A stretch of DNA of 64,000 nucleotides from the NCBI GenBank assembly GCA_973895155.1, contig OZ316899.1, positions 992,001 through 1,056,000 of the forward strand. The letters run 5' to 3'. Both the position numbers and the translations under genes were made by a program. How positions within the stretch are numbered: the first letter of the stretch is position 1; each line of letters begins with the position of its first letter. The notes below the pieces were generated by a model. That model made no database searches. It had not been told where the DNA came from and saw only the letters and a program-made list of their open reading frames with translations. Source of the stretch: Marsupella aquatica (taxonomy: Eukaryota > Marchantiophyta). Positions 32,601 through 44,028 of the stretch are shown one piece after another.

Positions 32601-35600
32601 ATTCCTCCATATACTGGAATTTCAGGCTCCGTGGTTGTTTCCATCACCTCTGCTTTTGTCTCCCCACTGGAAGAAGTAGCTTCTTCAATGATGGTGTTGA
32701 TCTCCACTGGAGTAGATTCGTTCGGCTTCAGCTTCTCTTTTAGCCTTAGCATTTTCAACCTCATTTTTTTAGTAGCCGGTCGACATCTTAGTCCGCTTGG
32801 AACAATTGACTCCAAACTCACCTTATTTATTGTGATAGCAGGTACTCCCTCTTGAATTGACTGCAACGCCTCCTGATTTGTCTGCGTAGCTGCCTGGTCT
32901 GACAAGTGAGTCTTTGTAATCGGAGTGACCTTTTTATCAACCAGCGCTGCCAACTCTGGCCACTGTGCCACAGCGCTTGATAAAAATCCACCATCATGGC
33001 GTTGGGATCCTTTGATAGAACAAGTTCCTCCACTTGAACCTGTGATTCATTTTCTTATCCATGATAATTGATTCCAAAAAGGCGGCCTCAATTGCAAAGC
33101 AGCTGTCAGCCGGGACTTCCTGAAATTCTGAATCGCCTTCCTCTATGATGGGTTCCATCCGACTCTTTCTTGCTAACATTAGTGGAATTGAAATGGGCTC
33201 TTCCTCAAGTTCCGGAATGATTGGCCGCATGGAATCTGTGTCTCCCATCCAAAGTCCATTGGGGGGTGTATCAGGTCCAAACACACTCGCTTTTGATAAG
33301 CATTCCAGCCAACGCACATCATCGGTAGATTCTAACCCAGTATCATAGCCGTCTGCTTCCCGAATCATCCTGGCTGCTTCATCCTCTACCTCCCATGACA
33401 TGGTAATAGGTGGAGTTCCGAATGTAAACTGTTTTGTGCCCCAATTTTCCACAACTTTCGCAAGGTACAACCAGGGTCGCCCTATCAACATCGTAAATGA
33501 GGTAGGGTTCACCGGCTTCATCATAATGTAATTAATGTTGAATGCAATACCATCAATCTCTGTGCGTATTCCTCAAAGAATGCCAGTGGGAACAACTTGG
33601 TAGCCATTAGCCATATTCAATACCCTACCAGTCAATTCTGGTTTTAAGCCCCAAGCCGCTGCTGTTGAATCAATGAGTATGCATACCCCAGACCCTCCAT
33701 CGATTGGTACATGCATAACCTTTTCTTTATTGATGATGACTGGTAAGCAAGGGGCTCCCCTATTCTCCTGAATCATCATGACATCCGTACGAGTGGCTAC
33801 TCTAGGAAGCCTCGGGTTCCCGACAATGGCTTTTTTCAATTGCTTCCAAAAATACGGGCTATTTTTTAATAATTGACCCACAGTAGCCGTAACGCGTGAT
33901 TCCAACACATCCTTTGCCAAGTTGTATGGCACCAACTGTTTCCCTGTGTCACCCTCCTGGGGTAATTTAATTGCTCTAATAGGATTCTCCTCAGTTGGTA
34001 ATGATTCTGGTTCCTTTGGTTCTAGAGGTGTGCTTGGTGAAGTTAGTGGTGACACACTTCTGTCCTCCACTGTTTCCATTGAAGCGGAAACAATTTCCTC
34101 CTTCATTTGCTTGACAGCTCTCTTGATATCCTTCTGGAGTGCAACCTCATTCTCGTCCTTTTCCAACTCTACCAATTGCTCCTTCACACTAGTCGTGACT
34201 GCCGGAAAAAATAAACTTGGATGCGTTCAATCAAAATCACTATCCTGGGAAGGACTGGGATCACCAGGTACAACTTGCGGGTCCTCAGTGACAGGGGCTT
34301 TGCCACTAGAACCCAAAGACGTGGAATCAGACGCATCTTCCTTCCACAGCTTCTTTTTCTTGGTAATCCCCTCCCACCTTTGCTTCCTTCTAGTGGATCT
34401 AGTGGACACACGGTAACAATCGGCATCAACCTCTTCTTTGGAATAAGTGGACAGGGCGTCTGCTTCATCGTCAGAAGGTGCAAATTCCCCTTGTGCTTCT
34501 TCACGCCATCCTAAGTCAATATGATTTACCTTGGCTCCTCCTAGCATAGTTCCTGCTGGCAGTACCTTTGGTGCGATTTTGATAGGTACAGCAGCCATCC
34601 CGGCTAACCAAATAGGGCATTGGGTAAGTATATGCCCTTCTCCTTTGCAACCCATACAAAGCTTGACTAGCTGACCATCCGCCTGCTTCCTTGCATTGGT
34701 GCACTCCCGGGAGAAGTGACCTGGTTGACCATAGTTGTAGCATGCTGCAAATCTCTGAACATTTGGTTGTGGAGGTGTAGTTGGACTTTGAATGATGCGT
34801 GGATACATCTCCCCTGCATTGGTTCTCAATGCTCCCCACAAAGAGGTGGGTCGGTTAGCCAAATCTTGGGCTCCGGCCTCATTGATGCCGAACACACTAT
34901 CCGCGGCATCTCCAAGTATGTACTCCACCTCCAACTCTCCTATCGTTCCCTCGGTTATCAATCAAACATGCTTTTTACCACGCTTTGGACAGACATCCTT
35001 GTGATGTCTGGTGGTATAACAGTGAGCGCACCATACTAAGGTGTCATCGGCTGCCTCCCTCTTCTTTGGCTGGGAGTTGGCTAATAACGTCTTTAACTGC
35101 TTTGTGATCGCTGTCAATTGATCCAGAGATGCTTTCTTAGGATCAACCTTGGTTCTCACCTTCTCCACAGCCTTATCCTTCTTTTTGAATTTCTTTTTTT
35201 ACTCTTTTCATCATCCTCCAAACTGGAAGATGTTTCACTCTTACTAGTATCACTCTCAGAGCTACTACTCTCCTCCTTGGCTTTCTTGGATCGCTTCTTC
35301 TTGGCCTTTTTCTTGCCTGATTCCTCTTCTGAAGATGAATCCTCAAACTTATAGTGCTTTTTCCGGCTTGTGATATCAGCATTGATGTATAGCTGAATAT
35401 CACAAATCACCTCTACCAAAGACTCCGGATTCCCCTTCCAAATTGCGAAACTCATCTTGTGAGGTAGGGCATTAACCAACCACTACAACTGCATTTTGTC
35501 TGATGCATTGGTCTTGGTTCGTCGCACCAATTTGTGGAATTGCTGCAAAAATTTCTGGAAAGACTTGTTCTCCTTGAATTGAAGCCGTCCTAGCTTCAAC

Positions 35601-36093
35601 ATTGCCAATTCAGACATCCCAATGGGATGGAATTCCTTGACAACCAGCTGCTTGAAGGTGACCCATTCATTCTGCTCCCCTGGTTCCAAATTGGAGTACC
35701 ATGGTCGAGCATCTTGATAGCAGACTCTCCATTAGCAGTTGCAGTCCCATCAAACTCCTCAAGCCAGTCATCCGGGTCCTCCTCATGTTTACCATGAAAT
35801 GCCTTGTAATGGATTTGTGATCTCTGACTGGGCCGTGGTGCTGCTCGCCCACCAAATTGTGGATCCGGCTCACCCATCTCTTGCACTGGTGAACTGGGTT
35901 GGGTACTGGGCGCGTTACTACTCAACAGATCCCCTTCCTTGTTCTCCAGTTCTACTCCAAAAGCACTTTGTGAACCGCCGTTGCCGCTTGCAGTCTTCAC
36001 CCTCTTTGCCTCCTTCCACCTTGCAATTTGCTGCAACCGCGCTTCTTCCCTCAGTGTTGCTCGCTCTTCCCGTGGTGTGAATTCGTTCATCAC
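29661..36093 (-). pseudogene. gag-pol: E2 gag-pol, multiply broken
   Basis: Pieces in order: gag start (ATG 36093, MMNEFTPREERA), gag core (35700-35480), a Ser/Glu/Lys-rich tract (35350-35160), three zinc knuckles (near 35030, 34745, 34650), protease with PIDGGSGV (near 33700), reverse transcriptase (32400-31760; catalytic box altered to LFDDF), RNase H (31450-31160), integrase HHCC (near 30770), DDE core (VSDQGTHF near 30400, GLTECANG near 30290) and C-terminal module (29920-29720). At least eight stops or frameshifts separate them. The last frame runs through the polypurine tract and stops at 29661, 36 bp inside the 3' LTR. The order and motifs match E1, so it is a Tat/Athila-type element, now dead. 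Confidence 0.85.
29697..29710 (-). other. Polypurine tract of E2
   Basis: Minus-strand AAGTGGGGATCTA immediately before TGTGATGCC. It is preceded by GATGTTTGCGAGGACGCTTC, shared with E4. Confidence 0.8.
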
Positions 36094-36131
36094 CTAACAC
36101 TGCGCAACAAACAATTCACAGGTAAGAATGC

Positions 36132-36149
36132 CCCCTCCATCTAGCGCCA
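36132..36149 (-). other. Primer-binding-site candidate of E2
   Basis: Minus-strand TGGCGCTAGATGGAGGGG begins 4 bp inside the 5' LTR. The same site follows another LTR end at 54920 (plus). I cannot assign the tRNA with confidence. Confidence 0.65.
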
Positions 36150-37044
36150 AAAATGTGGCGCATTATCCAAGACCTCTAACCCCAAGAACTACCTGCAACC
36201 AATCATAAACCACTGGTTTATGTCCGTCCTCTTGCCGTATGGCAACTATTTGGCTTGGAAACGCGATCCTCTCCTTCGATCCACACTTGCCAGACCGATT
36301 CTTTCACTGGGCTTGTGAATTGTGCACAACTAAGACACCTAATTCCTCTTTAACTTCTTCAGGTATATTTGTATTCCACCCCTGGAATGTACCTCTACGG
36401 CTTAATTTCTTAAGCCGGCTGACGGTTTTTTTCAGACTGACTCAACCCACACTTCACCGACTAACACTCTCAATCCTCACTTTTCTCTCAGAGTTTGATT
36501 GGGCAGTCTCCAATCAAGACAATGCGATTGTACTTTTCTCAACAGTTCACCCTATCTGACTTAAATCGATCAAGCAACAGATATCATAACACTCAACTTC
36601 TTGGATGGCAAGAATCTGCAAACTAGGCAACGAGGCCAACTCAATTCAAATAGTTGCTCAGAAATCCAAGGGAACTGGTGGTTTACTAATACTCACTTCC
36701 TGTGCTCACAACAATACAGATTTTACACTAGAGCCTTGACTAAGAAAACGACCCCCCTAGCCATGCTGCTCGAGTTTTTATCCTTGCAGCATGATTGAAA
36801 GCAGCGTGGAAATCCTACCCCTGCAATCCCTACCTGCCACCGTGATAATCCTTTTTATTTAACTAAAACAAAACTAATCTGCCTAAGCCGGAAACCCGAT
36901 GGATCCGGACCTCTAACACTAATCAAATTATTCAAGCCGTCAGAGCGCTACTTGCCCTGTCCACATCCTACAACGGCTGCGCCCTCTTGGCCCAAGCCCT
37001 TCTCCTTCCGCCACATCCTCCTTCCAACTGACGATTGGCCCGCC

Positions 37045-38527
37045 TTAATTTTCAGATGACCGGTGGTAATCCTGAGCCGTCCGACTCTGCACCTTCCCCG
37101 TACTCGGCTTTGGCTGACTCCCCTCGACCACGTTCACTACAGCTTTGGGTTCGGCCTTGGCTTCATCCACATCGGCAATGGCCTGGAGAGCTTTTGCCTT
37201 AACTTCCTCAATCCAAGCCTGCTCCCCAATGCGCTCGGTCTCAATAATCCACGGCTTCACGTTCTGGGCGTCCATAGAAGCAATACCATCATCTGAACCT
37301 GTCACCGCAGCTCCAAGTTGATCTGCAGTACTTACCTCTACCACAACTGCCTTTGGGGCCACAGTACCGCAAATGTGAGCGGCCATGCTCTTGACTTCCT
37401 CTGGAGTGGCTTTAAGGGGCTTAACTTTATTATCGCCCAGCCCCATGAACGTCTTTGCCAAATCTGCCACCAACTGCATGGCTTTGCCCCCAGTCACACT
37501 TGACAACAGTGAGCTCGGCTTTGGCTTCACTATATTTCCGCCTGCCATACTGCTGATGGGAAGCCTTTCAGTTGGTGACCCATATCCCACTTTGGCATAC
37601 TTCTTCAATTTCTCCGTTTGATTATTGGCACGCCTCTGCAACCCAATCATCTTATCCTTGGCCTCCTCCAACTCCTGAGATACGTCTTCAACTTCATTGT
37701 TAAGCCGTAGTATCTCAGCCTTGGCCGTCTTTAGCTCCTCATTTTAAGATCTGCACGATCTCCAACTCTTGCTTAGCTACGACTGCCTTCAAGGAGTCGT
37801 TGATGGTTTGTGACCTCCTCTTTCCATGCCTTCTTTGTCTTCTCTATATCCCCTGAAGCTCTTTGCGTATTTGCTGGGCTCGGCTTAGGTGATCATTGGC
37901 CGCTGTACTCATGGCGTCCTCATGTTTATCCCGCATGGCCTCCAGTCAATCAAGTAGCTTTTCATGCTTCCCTTGGGCTGCAGCCAAGGCCTTCTCACTC
38001 TGAGTGGTCTGGTCTTTAGCCGCCTTCCTAAGCCTATCAACTTGCCGATTAAGACCCTGTACCTCTTCCTTTGCATCGGCTAAGTCCCGCTGCACCTTTG
38101 TCAATTTCTCTTTAATCTGCTGGTTATCCAATTGGTAGATTTCCAATTGGTTGTGTGCCACCTCTAATTCTTGCTGCTTAGCCAAGAGATCCTGTTGTGC
38201 TTGTTGATCCACCCTTGATTTAGCCACCTCTGCTTCCATGCCGCAAAGCCGAGTGATCACTTCCTCCGTATCTACAAATGCCGTTTAGTGAATTCCCCAC
38301 AATTGCACAAGCTCTGCTTGTTCTCTAGCTGCGCGCTCAGGCTCAACATCTTCATACGTAGGTATCAGCTGCCTTGCTTCTTCAAGCAAACAGCCCCAAA
38401 ACTTCCCTGCCTGATTCACCGTGTTCATTCCACCGAATGCCAAGAACTTGTGCAATCTCCCAATCCACCACATGCACTCGACTGACAGTCGCTCCTCAAT
38501 GTCAAGACCATGTACACGAGAATGCAA
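37045..38527 (-). pseudogene. LTR-resident coiled-coil ORF of E2 (LPW domain deleted)
   Basis: Starts at ATG 38527 (MHSRVHGLDIEERLS). The N-terminal domain contains MNTVNQAGKFWGCLLEEA and TYEDVEPERAAREQA. A TAG at 38287 breaks it. After DTEEV the sequence passes straight to a long coiled coil (38260-37945) and a distal part with GYGSPTERLPISS, ending at 37045. In the related copy at 60037 the text after DTEEV is instead the middle and LPW domains, so about 200 codons are missing. Both E2 LTRs show the same fusion. Function unknown; a coiled coil suggests self-assembly. Confidence 0.7.
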
Positions 38528-38686
38528 AATGGCAGAGTATTGGTCTCCTCACTCTGAAGCCGCCACTTAGTGGTCTTTGTGATCAAGCATGGATTAGGTC
38601 ATAACTCAAATCCCGCCGGATCTCAACGGTTGGATCCTTTCCCTTATCATCTAACACGTAGTAATCGGCATCGGTCTTTATTGTTA

Positions 38687-38693
38687 CCTTATA
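38687..38693 (-). promoter_or_regulatory. Possible TATA box in E2 5' LTR
   Basis: Minus-strand TATAAGG, about 75 bp into the LTR and 160 bp before the ORF start. The same GTATAAGGTAAC is kept near 59871 in copy e. Weak on its own. Confidence 0.35.
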
Positions 38694-38765
38694 CTCTCTA
38701 TGTATCCTTATTTAGCCATTATTTTAGGCTTAATTATTACTTCGTGATCCTGGCAAGGCATCACA

Positions 38766-40183
38766 AGATAGCCCGGGATACCGGGGAGTTCATGGCTCAG
38801 AAGTAGCCTACTTCTTCAATCAAGAGTTGGTTACCGCAGTAAAGGCAGGTCGGGCTCAGTTGGAGGCCCTTCAGCGGATAGAGCGGTACCGGGTTGAGTT
38901 TGTGTACCTAAAGGATGAAGTTACGGCTCAAGAGGCTGAGCTTTTGCAACTATGACCCAAGGTTGCAGCCGCCAATGAGTTGTTAGCAAATGCGCCTTCC
39001 CTTACCGCCTTAGCCGAATAGGCCAAAGCCGGGAAGGAGGCCCAGATTGCACGGTTCCGGACCCAGGTTGACAGTTTGAAGAACCAAACTGTCATCTGGC
39101 AGAAAGACCTAGAGGAGGCCGAAGAGCGGGCCTAGTGTGACACTACGGAGATTGCCACCCTGCAGGCCGAAGTGGCACGGATTCAAGCCAAAGCCGAGAA
39201 ACAAACCCAGGTGGTGGACAAGCTGACAAGCAACTAGAAGAGGCATGCCAGGAGGCAGCTGAGGAGACGGACGCGGCAAAGCGAGAAAATGAATCTCTGC
39301 TGGACCAAGTCCAGCTCCTCAAGGCGGACAACGATAGACTCTGTAGGCAGCAAGATGGCCGCTCCCACTCGGACGGCTCTGGCAAGCGCACCAGACATTA
39401 GCAGAGGGTTAGGCTTAGAATAGACTTAGGAGTAGCTAAAACAGGCTGGTAGGACAAGTGCCGGCCAGAAGATAGCGACGCTGACACATTAGCCAGCCTG
39501 TGTAGAATAGGTTAGACTAATAGGACAAGCAGGCACCAGCTTAGCAAGGATATAAGTTAGCATAGATTTGGGCATGAGGCCAGGCCGGTCCTCAGCCCTT
39601 AGTATTTAGCGGCCCCCCAGTAGAGGCAAGGGGAGGGGGATTTTAGAATCAGAGGTTAGCCATTCGCAATACGCGCGGGGAGTCCCGAACTCGGTGAAGT
39701 ACCGGAGTGCCAAGGGGAGGGTATACGACTAAGCTCATTGGGCGAGTGCGGACCCGGGCTCCGTTGTAGTGTATACTCCTTGGCCTTGGGCCCGTTCGTT
39801 CACGAGGTGTCGGGTCAACCAATCGTAAAGTGTATGATCATAAATGAATGAAATCCTTTCTCCTTAATTCCTTCGTGTAAATCAAGATTTCTGTTATGTA
39901 TGAATGCATGTATGAGTCTTGTGTGCAAGTATCAACGTCGGGCCAAACATGTTATGCCAACCGTGCACGCGGTGCCGGATATGGGTACGGGGTTGTGAGC
40001 CCGGGTTGAGCCCTTGTACTAATGGATCCGGATCAAAGGCGGTAACACGAAGGCTTAGCAGTCCGTGAGCCGGGGTTGACACCGTGTTGACTAAGGTACA
40101 TTCCGGCAGCGGAACACAAACTATACCTAGGAGGTGTCTGTACATAACAGTAAGCGCACTTAGCGCTAGTTTACGTGAGCCTT
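38766..40183 (+). repeat. E4 5' LTR remnant
   Basis: Includes the coiled-coil end of the LTR ORF (38779-39402, several stops; ends near GKRTRH) and the non-coding tail. Its counterpart is about 43372-44810. The last ~100 bp of the LTR are missing. Confidence 0.8.
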
Positions 40184-40947
40184 TGGAATTAGTAAGCGAC
40201 CGTGGAACACACTTCCTCAATGACACCGTAGCACGGCTTACGGAGCGTTACCTAGTCAAGCACCGCAGGACTACCCCGTATCACCCTAAAGCCAACGTGC
40301 TGACGGAGAGAGCCAATGGTATCATAGGGAAGATCCTCAACAAGACAGTGGCCGTGCACAAAACGGATTGGGATGATAAGTTGTACGCAGCGATGTACTC
40401 GAATAATCTAGCTTACAAAACTACAACGAGTCATAGCCTGTACTTTCTCGTGTTTGGCCAATATTCGTTGGTGCCCGTTGAGTTTGAAGTACACACTCCA
40501 TGAGTCAGCATTCGGGATCGCTTACCCAAACTTGAAAGTTCATCCGACCGAGCTTATCAAATTGAAGCCTTAGAAGAAGCACGGCTACTAGCAGCTTGGC
40601 ACGCCGTAAAGCAACAAGCTGCTTTCAAGAAGCAGCACGACAAAGGACTACGGAAGGTCGATGTCATGACAGGCGATCTAGTCCTGTTGTACGATAGCAG
40701 GTACATGCAGTTCCCCGGGAAGCTTTATACCTGTTGGTTAGGGCCTTTCTTGGTCAATCAGATCTACCCTAATGGATCTTTGGACCTTGCGACGTACGCC
40801 GGCGATTTACTCCCCATGCGAGTCAATTACGATTGTGTGAAGAAGTGCCACCATCAAGACGACGACGTCAATAGTGATGTTTGCGAGGACGCTTCACAAT
40901 TAAGCAGGGAGCTATGTGACATCGCTGGTACGGTGGCTAATAAATGA
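40184..40947 (+). pseudogene. pol: E4 integrase C-terminal fragment overlapping the 3' LTR
   Basis: Starts at the second integrase Asp (LVSDRGTHF), then YHPKANVLTERANG with the catalytic Glu, then a C-terminal module with LVLLYDSRYMQFPGK and CWLGPF. One stop at 40501 breaks an otherwise single frame. The frame runs through the polypurine tract and ends at 40947, 33 bp inside the LTR. Close to the E1 and E2 integrases. Confidence 0.82.
40901..40914 (+). other. Polypurine tract of E4
   Basis: TAAGCAGGGAGCTA directly before TGTGACATCG, in the same block as in E2 (GATGTTTGCGAGGACGCTTC upstream). Confidence 0.8.
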
Positions 40948-41281
40948 TTCGGCCTAACCACGCTTAGCACGCGCAGTAGAGGTATCTTAGGCCGTAATTA
41001 TTAGCATAAGGACAGTATTTAGGTAGCCATTATGAATAGCAAATCATTAGTCAATAAGGGGCGTTCGTGTTTGGGCTGGCGGCGGGTCGCTATTCGCACG
41101 CCTGGGTTGCGAGCGTGTAATGGGCCCTCCCCTTTCCCCCTCGGGTCCGTATAACAAACTTTGGGAGGCAGCCACTGACACGCACTGACCCGGACTGGCG
41201 GAGTGGCCGGTACACTGCAAGCGTGAAAGGCTCGGCCTATAAGCGATGAGGAGGCGACGGGCGATCAATGAGCTCTCAGGG

Positions 41282-41288
41282 TATAAAA
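41282..41288 (+). promoter_or_regulatory. TATA box in E4 LTR
   Basis: TATAAAA followed by a GC-rich stretch, about 370 bp into the LTR and 218 bp before the ATG of the LTR ORF. It is well placed to drive the ORF from either LTR. Confidence 0.65.
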
Positions 41289-41505
41289 AGGGGGCCGATC
41301 CTTTGTAGTGCACCAATTCTTCAGTCCACGCGCCAGCTTCGACCCTAGTTCTCTTGCTTATCCTTAGTCGCCTTCCATCTCCTCTGAATGTCGCACACAA
41401 TCCTTTCTAGTTTGGCCATACGATTCTGGACGCAGTTCCTATCTATCGGAGGGCACTTGGCCAACTCGTTGAAACACGCCAACCCGCGATGATATGAGAT
41501 CAAAC

Positions 41506-44028
41506 ATGAGTACAAGAGAGCCATTCGCCTAGCAGGCCGCCATCACTAACTCCTTAACTTTGATTACCCGTCCTAGAGCAAGCTTTACCGACCCAAAGAA
41601 ATATCAGGGTACTTCTTCAACGGAGGCAAATATATCGGCTTCTGGGAGGCATTGCTTTGGCTCCCGAACGAGGTCTTCAATATCCTGGGCACGATTGACT
41701 TACATCGGCACCACTTTGACCACATCCCCGCTCGGGTCCGGGACATCATCAACAACGAGTCCAGCGCTACCCATCTACAAGGGCGTCTACACTTGCATCA
41801 GAAAACCTCTACCGGCACCTACAAAATTTCATGGCAACTACACCATCGACCATCGGCGCCAGCCTAGCCATGCCCGTACCCGCACCAGTCCAGGCTCAGG
41901 CTCAGGCTCAGTCAGCCTCAACCTCAACCTAGCCGATCCCCACCGCCAATCGCCCCGCCACTACAAGTACGCTTCGTCGTCAATGTTGTGGACCTCAGCA
42001 ACGACAAAGACGATACCTTACCCCTGCTCAGGCGGCCTAGAGGAGCAAGCACCCAGGGAGCCGGCACTACCTCGCCCCTTCCCCAGGCCCGGACCCGAGT
42101 AGCAGCTCCAGCGGATAACACGGTGACCGTAGCCTCCCCGGCCCCAATACTAACGGTGGTGGCACTACCCATACCCGATCAGGATGATGGGGAGGTGTCA
42201 CCCTCCTCGAGCCATCACAGGAGCCAGTCTCGGGGAAAGAAGAGGAAGGAACCCGCAGCTGTATCCGGGCTACCCATGGCCACGGTAGCCGCGGCCAAGG
42301 TAACAATGCACCGCATGGGGGAAAACGTGCATAAGAACATCCTCCACCCCAAACATGCGGTGTACTTGAAGACTCAGGGGTTCGAGCACCTCGCCTCTCT
42401 CCCCTGGAACACCTGCAGATACTACGGGGAGGACATGACGGAGTTCATCAAGAATTATGACAATGTCCGTCAGCATACTCGGATGCGGGGAGGAGTATGT
42501 CCCTCACAGAGGAGCGGCTCAGGATGATCTTTGGGCTACCCAAGGGCAATCACCGAGTCAAATCACGGGCTCCCGGGGACAAGGGAGCCAAGTACCAATC
42601 CTCGAGTTTTCCCTCTGAGGGGTCAGTGGACAACGGGTTCGTGATGAGGACCTACCTCATCCCCGAGATAGTTGAGCGGCTGGAGTTCCAGAGGTACGCC
42701 CTCCACATGATGGAACCCCGAGGTGAGAACTCCGTTGCCCAGGTTATCCAGGTCGAGAACTATTGACCTAGGAAGTGGGCTTCATACTTTGCTAAGAAGT
42801 TCCATGAAGAGATGGAGTGGCAAAGGAAGTCACTATACATCGGTGGGAAGGCATATTTTGTGAGCCACATCGAGATCATTCTCGAGTGGTACGCCCGGTT
42901 TGATCGACAAACCCTTCCTCCGGTCAACGTAACTAAGTTGGTCCCGACTAAGTGGATCTTCCCAGCCTTGGAGAGACGGCCTCAACCCGAGGCCCAAAGT
43001 CTGGCGGCGACGCAGGCCTCACCCATCCAACCTCCACAGGTAGCGGTAGCCATGGCCGAAGAAGTACTGGAAGAGGCAGTGATGGCAACCTTAGACACAA
43101 TCAACCAGGCCAGGCCTGGTGCAGAAGTCAGGGCGGTGGAGGCCTTGCCCAAGCCCGAGGGTCCAGAAGACCCACCAGTGGCTATTCTAGAGGACAGCCC
43201 AATGGTGGAGGACACTCCAGCCCCTTCCAACACTATATCCCTAGGGTTGGATGTCACTACCCCGGCTCCCACGCGAGTTAACGTCTGCCCGTGCCCAACT
43301 CCAGATGGGCATAACCTGGAACACCCGGAACTCTTTGTACCGGGTACATTCTAAATGGGCTTTTGGGAGATTTCTCCCAACAGATAGCCCGGGATACCGA
43401 GGAGTTCATGGCTCGGAAGGTAATCTACTTCTTCAATCAGGAGTTGGTTACCGCAGTAAAGGTAGGTCGGGCTCAGTTAGAGGCCCTTCAGCGGATAGAG
43501 CGGTACCGGGTTGAGTCCGTGTACCTAAAGGATGAAATTGCGGCTCAAGAGGCTGAGCTTCTGCAACTACGACCCAAGGTTGCAGCCGCCGATGAGTTGT
43601 TAGCAAATGCGCATGCCCTTACAACCTTAGCCAAACAGGCCAAAGCCGGGAAGGAGGCCGAGATTGCACGGCTCCGGACCCAGGTTGACAGTTTGAAGAA
43701 CCAAACTGTCATCTGGCAGAAAGACTTAGAGGGGGCTGAAGAGCGGGCCCAGCATGACACTACAGAGATTGCCACCCTACAGGCCGAAGTGGCACAAATT
43801 CAAGCCAAAGCCATGAAACAGACCCAGGTGATGGACAAGCTGACGAGCAACCCCCAGCAACTAGAAGAGGCATGCCAAGAGGCAGCTGAGGAGACAGACG
43901 CGGTGAAGTGAGAAAACAAATCTCTGTTGGACCAAGTCCAGCTCCTCAATGCGGACAACGACAGACTCCGTAGGTAGCGGGATGGCCGCTCCCACTCGGA
44001 CGGCTCTAGCAAGCGCACCAGACATTAG
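41506..44028 (+). pseudogene. LTR-resident ORF of E4 (LPW domain plus coiled coil)
   Basis: Starts at ATG 41506 (MSTREPF). Coding sense moves from frame to frame through small indels (near 41605, 42500 and 43360), with stops near 41530, 41865, 42764, 43909 and 43975. Parts in order: N-terminal GYFFNGGKYIGFWEALLWLP; a Pro-rich basic linker; the LPW domain (GFEHLASLPW near 42400, then FGLPKGN near 42540); a segment with GGKAYFVSHIEIILEWYARF; a Pro/Ala-rich linker; a long coiled coil (43380-44000) ending SSKRTRH. About 840 codons if whole. Shares LPW and GLPxGN with the E2 ORF. Function unknown. Confidence 0.72.

Larger units (their letters stand above)
28864..38765 (-). mobile_element. E2: decayed Tat-like retrotransposon with ORF-bearing LTRs
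   Basis: Minus-strand element: 5' LTR 38765-36154 (2612 bp), primer-binding site 36149-36132, broken gag-pol 36093-29661, polypurine tract 29710-29697, and 3' LTR 29696-28864, cut short after about 830 bp. The two LTRs keep a constant 9069-bp offset with only scattered substitutions. It is inserted in an E4 LTR (flank from 38766). The pol domains are of the same type as E1, but the LTR and primer site differ. Confidence 0.88.
36154..38765 (-). repeat. E2 5' LTR (2612 bp) carrying an ORF
   Basis: Begins TGTGATGCC at 38765 and ends GCGCCACA at 36154, next to the primer site. It contains about 235 bp of leader, an ORF region (38527-37045) and about 890 bp of tail. Because the same start and ORF follow the polypurine tract in the 3' LTR, the ORF belongs to the LTR and not to the internal region. 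Confidence 0.85.

Noticed and set aside
41506-44028. E4 ORF lying in the internal region and not in the LTR
   Set aside because: It comes directly after the polypurine tract and the TG start, and the same sequence recurs at 38766-40183 as the 5' LTR remnant of the same element.
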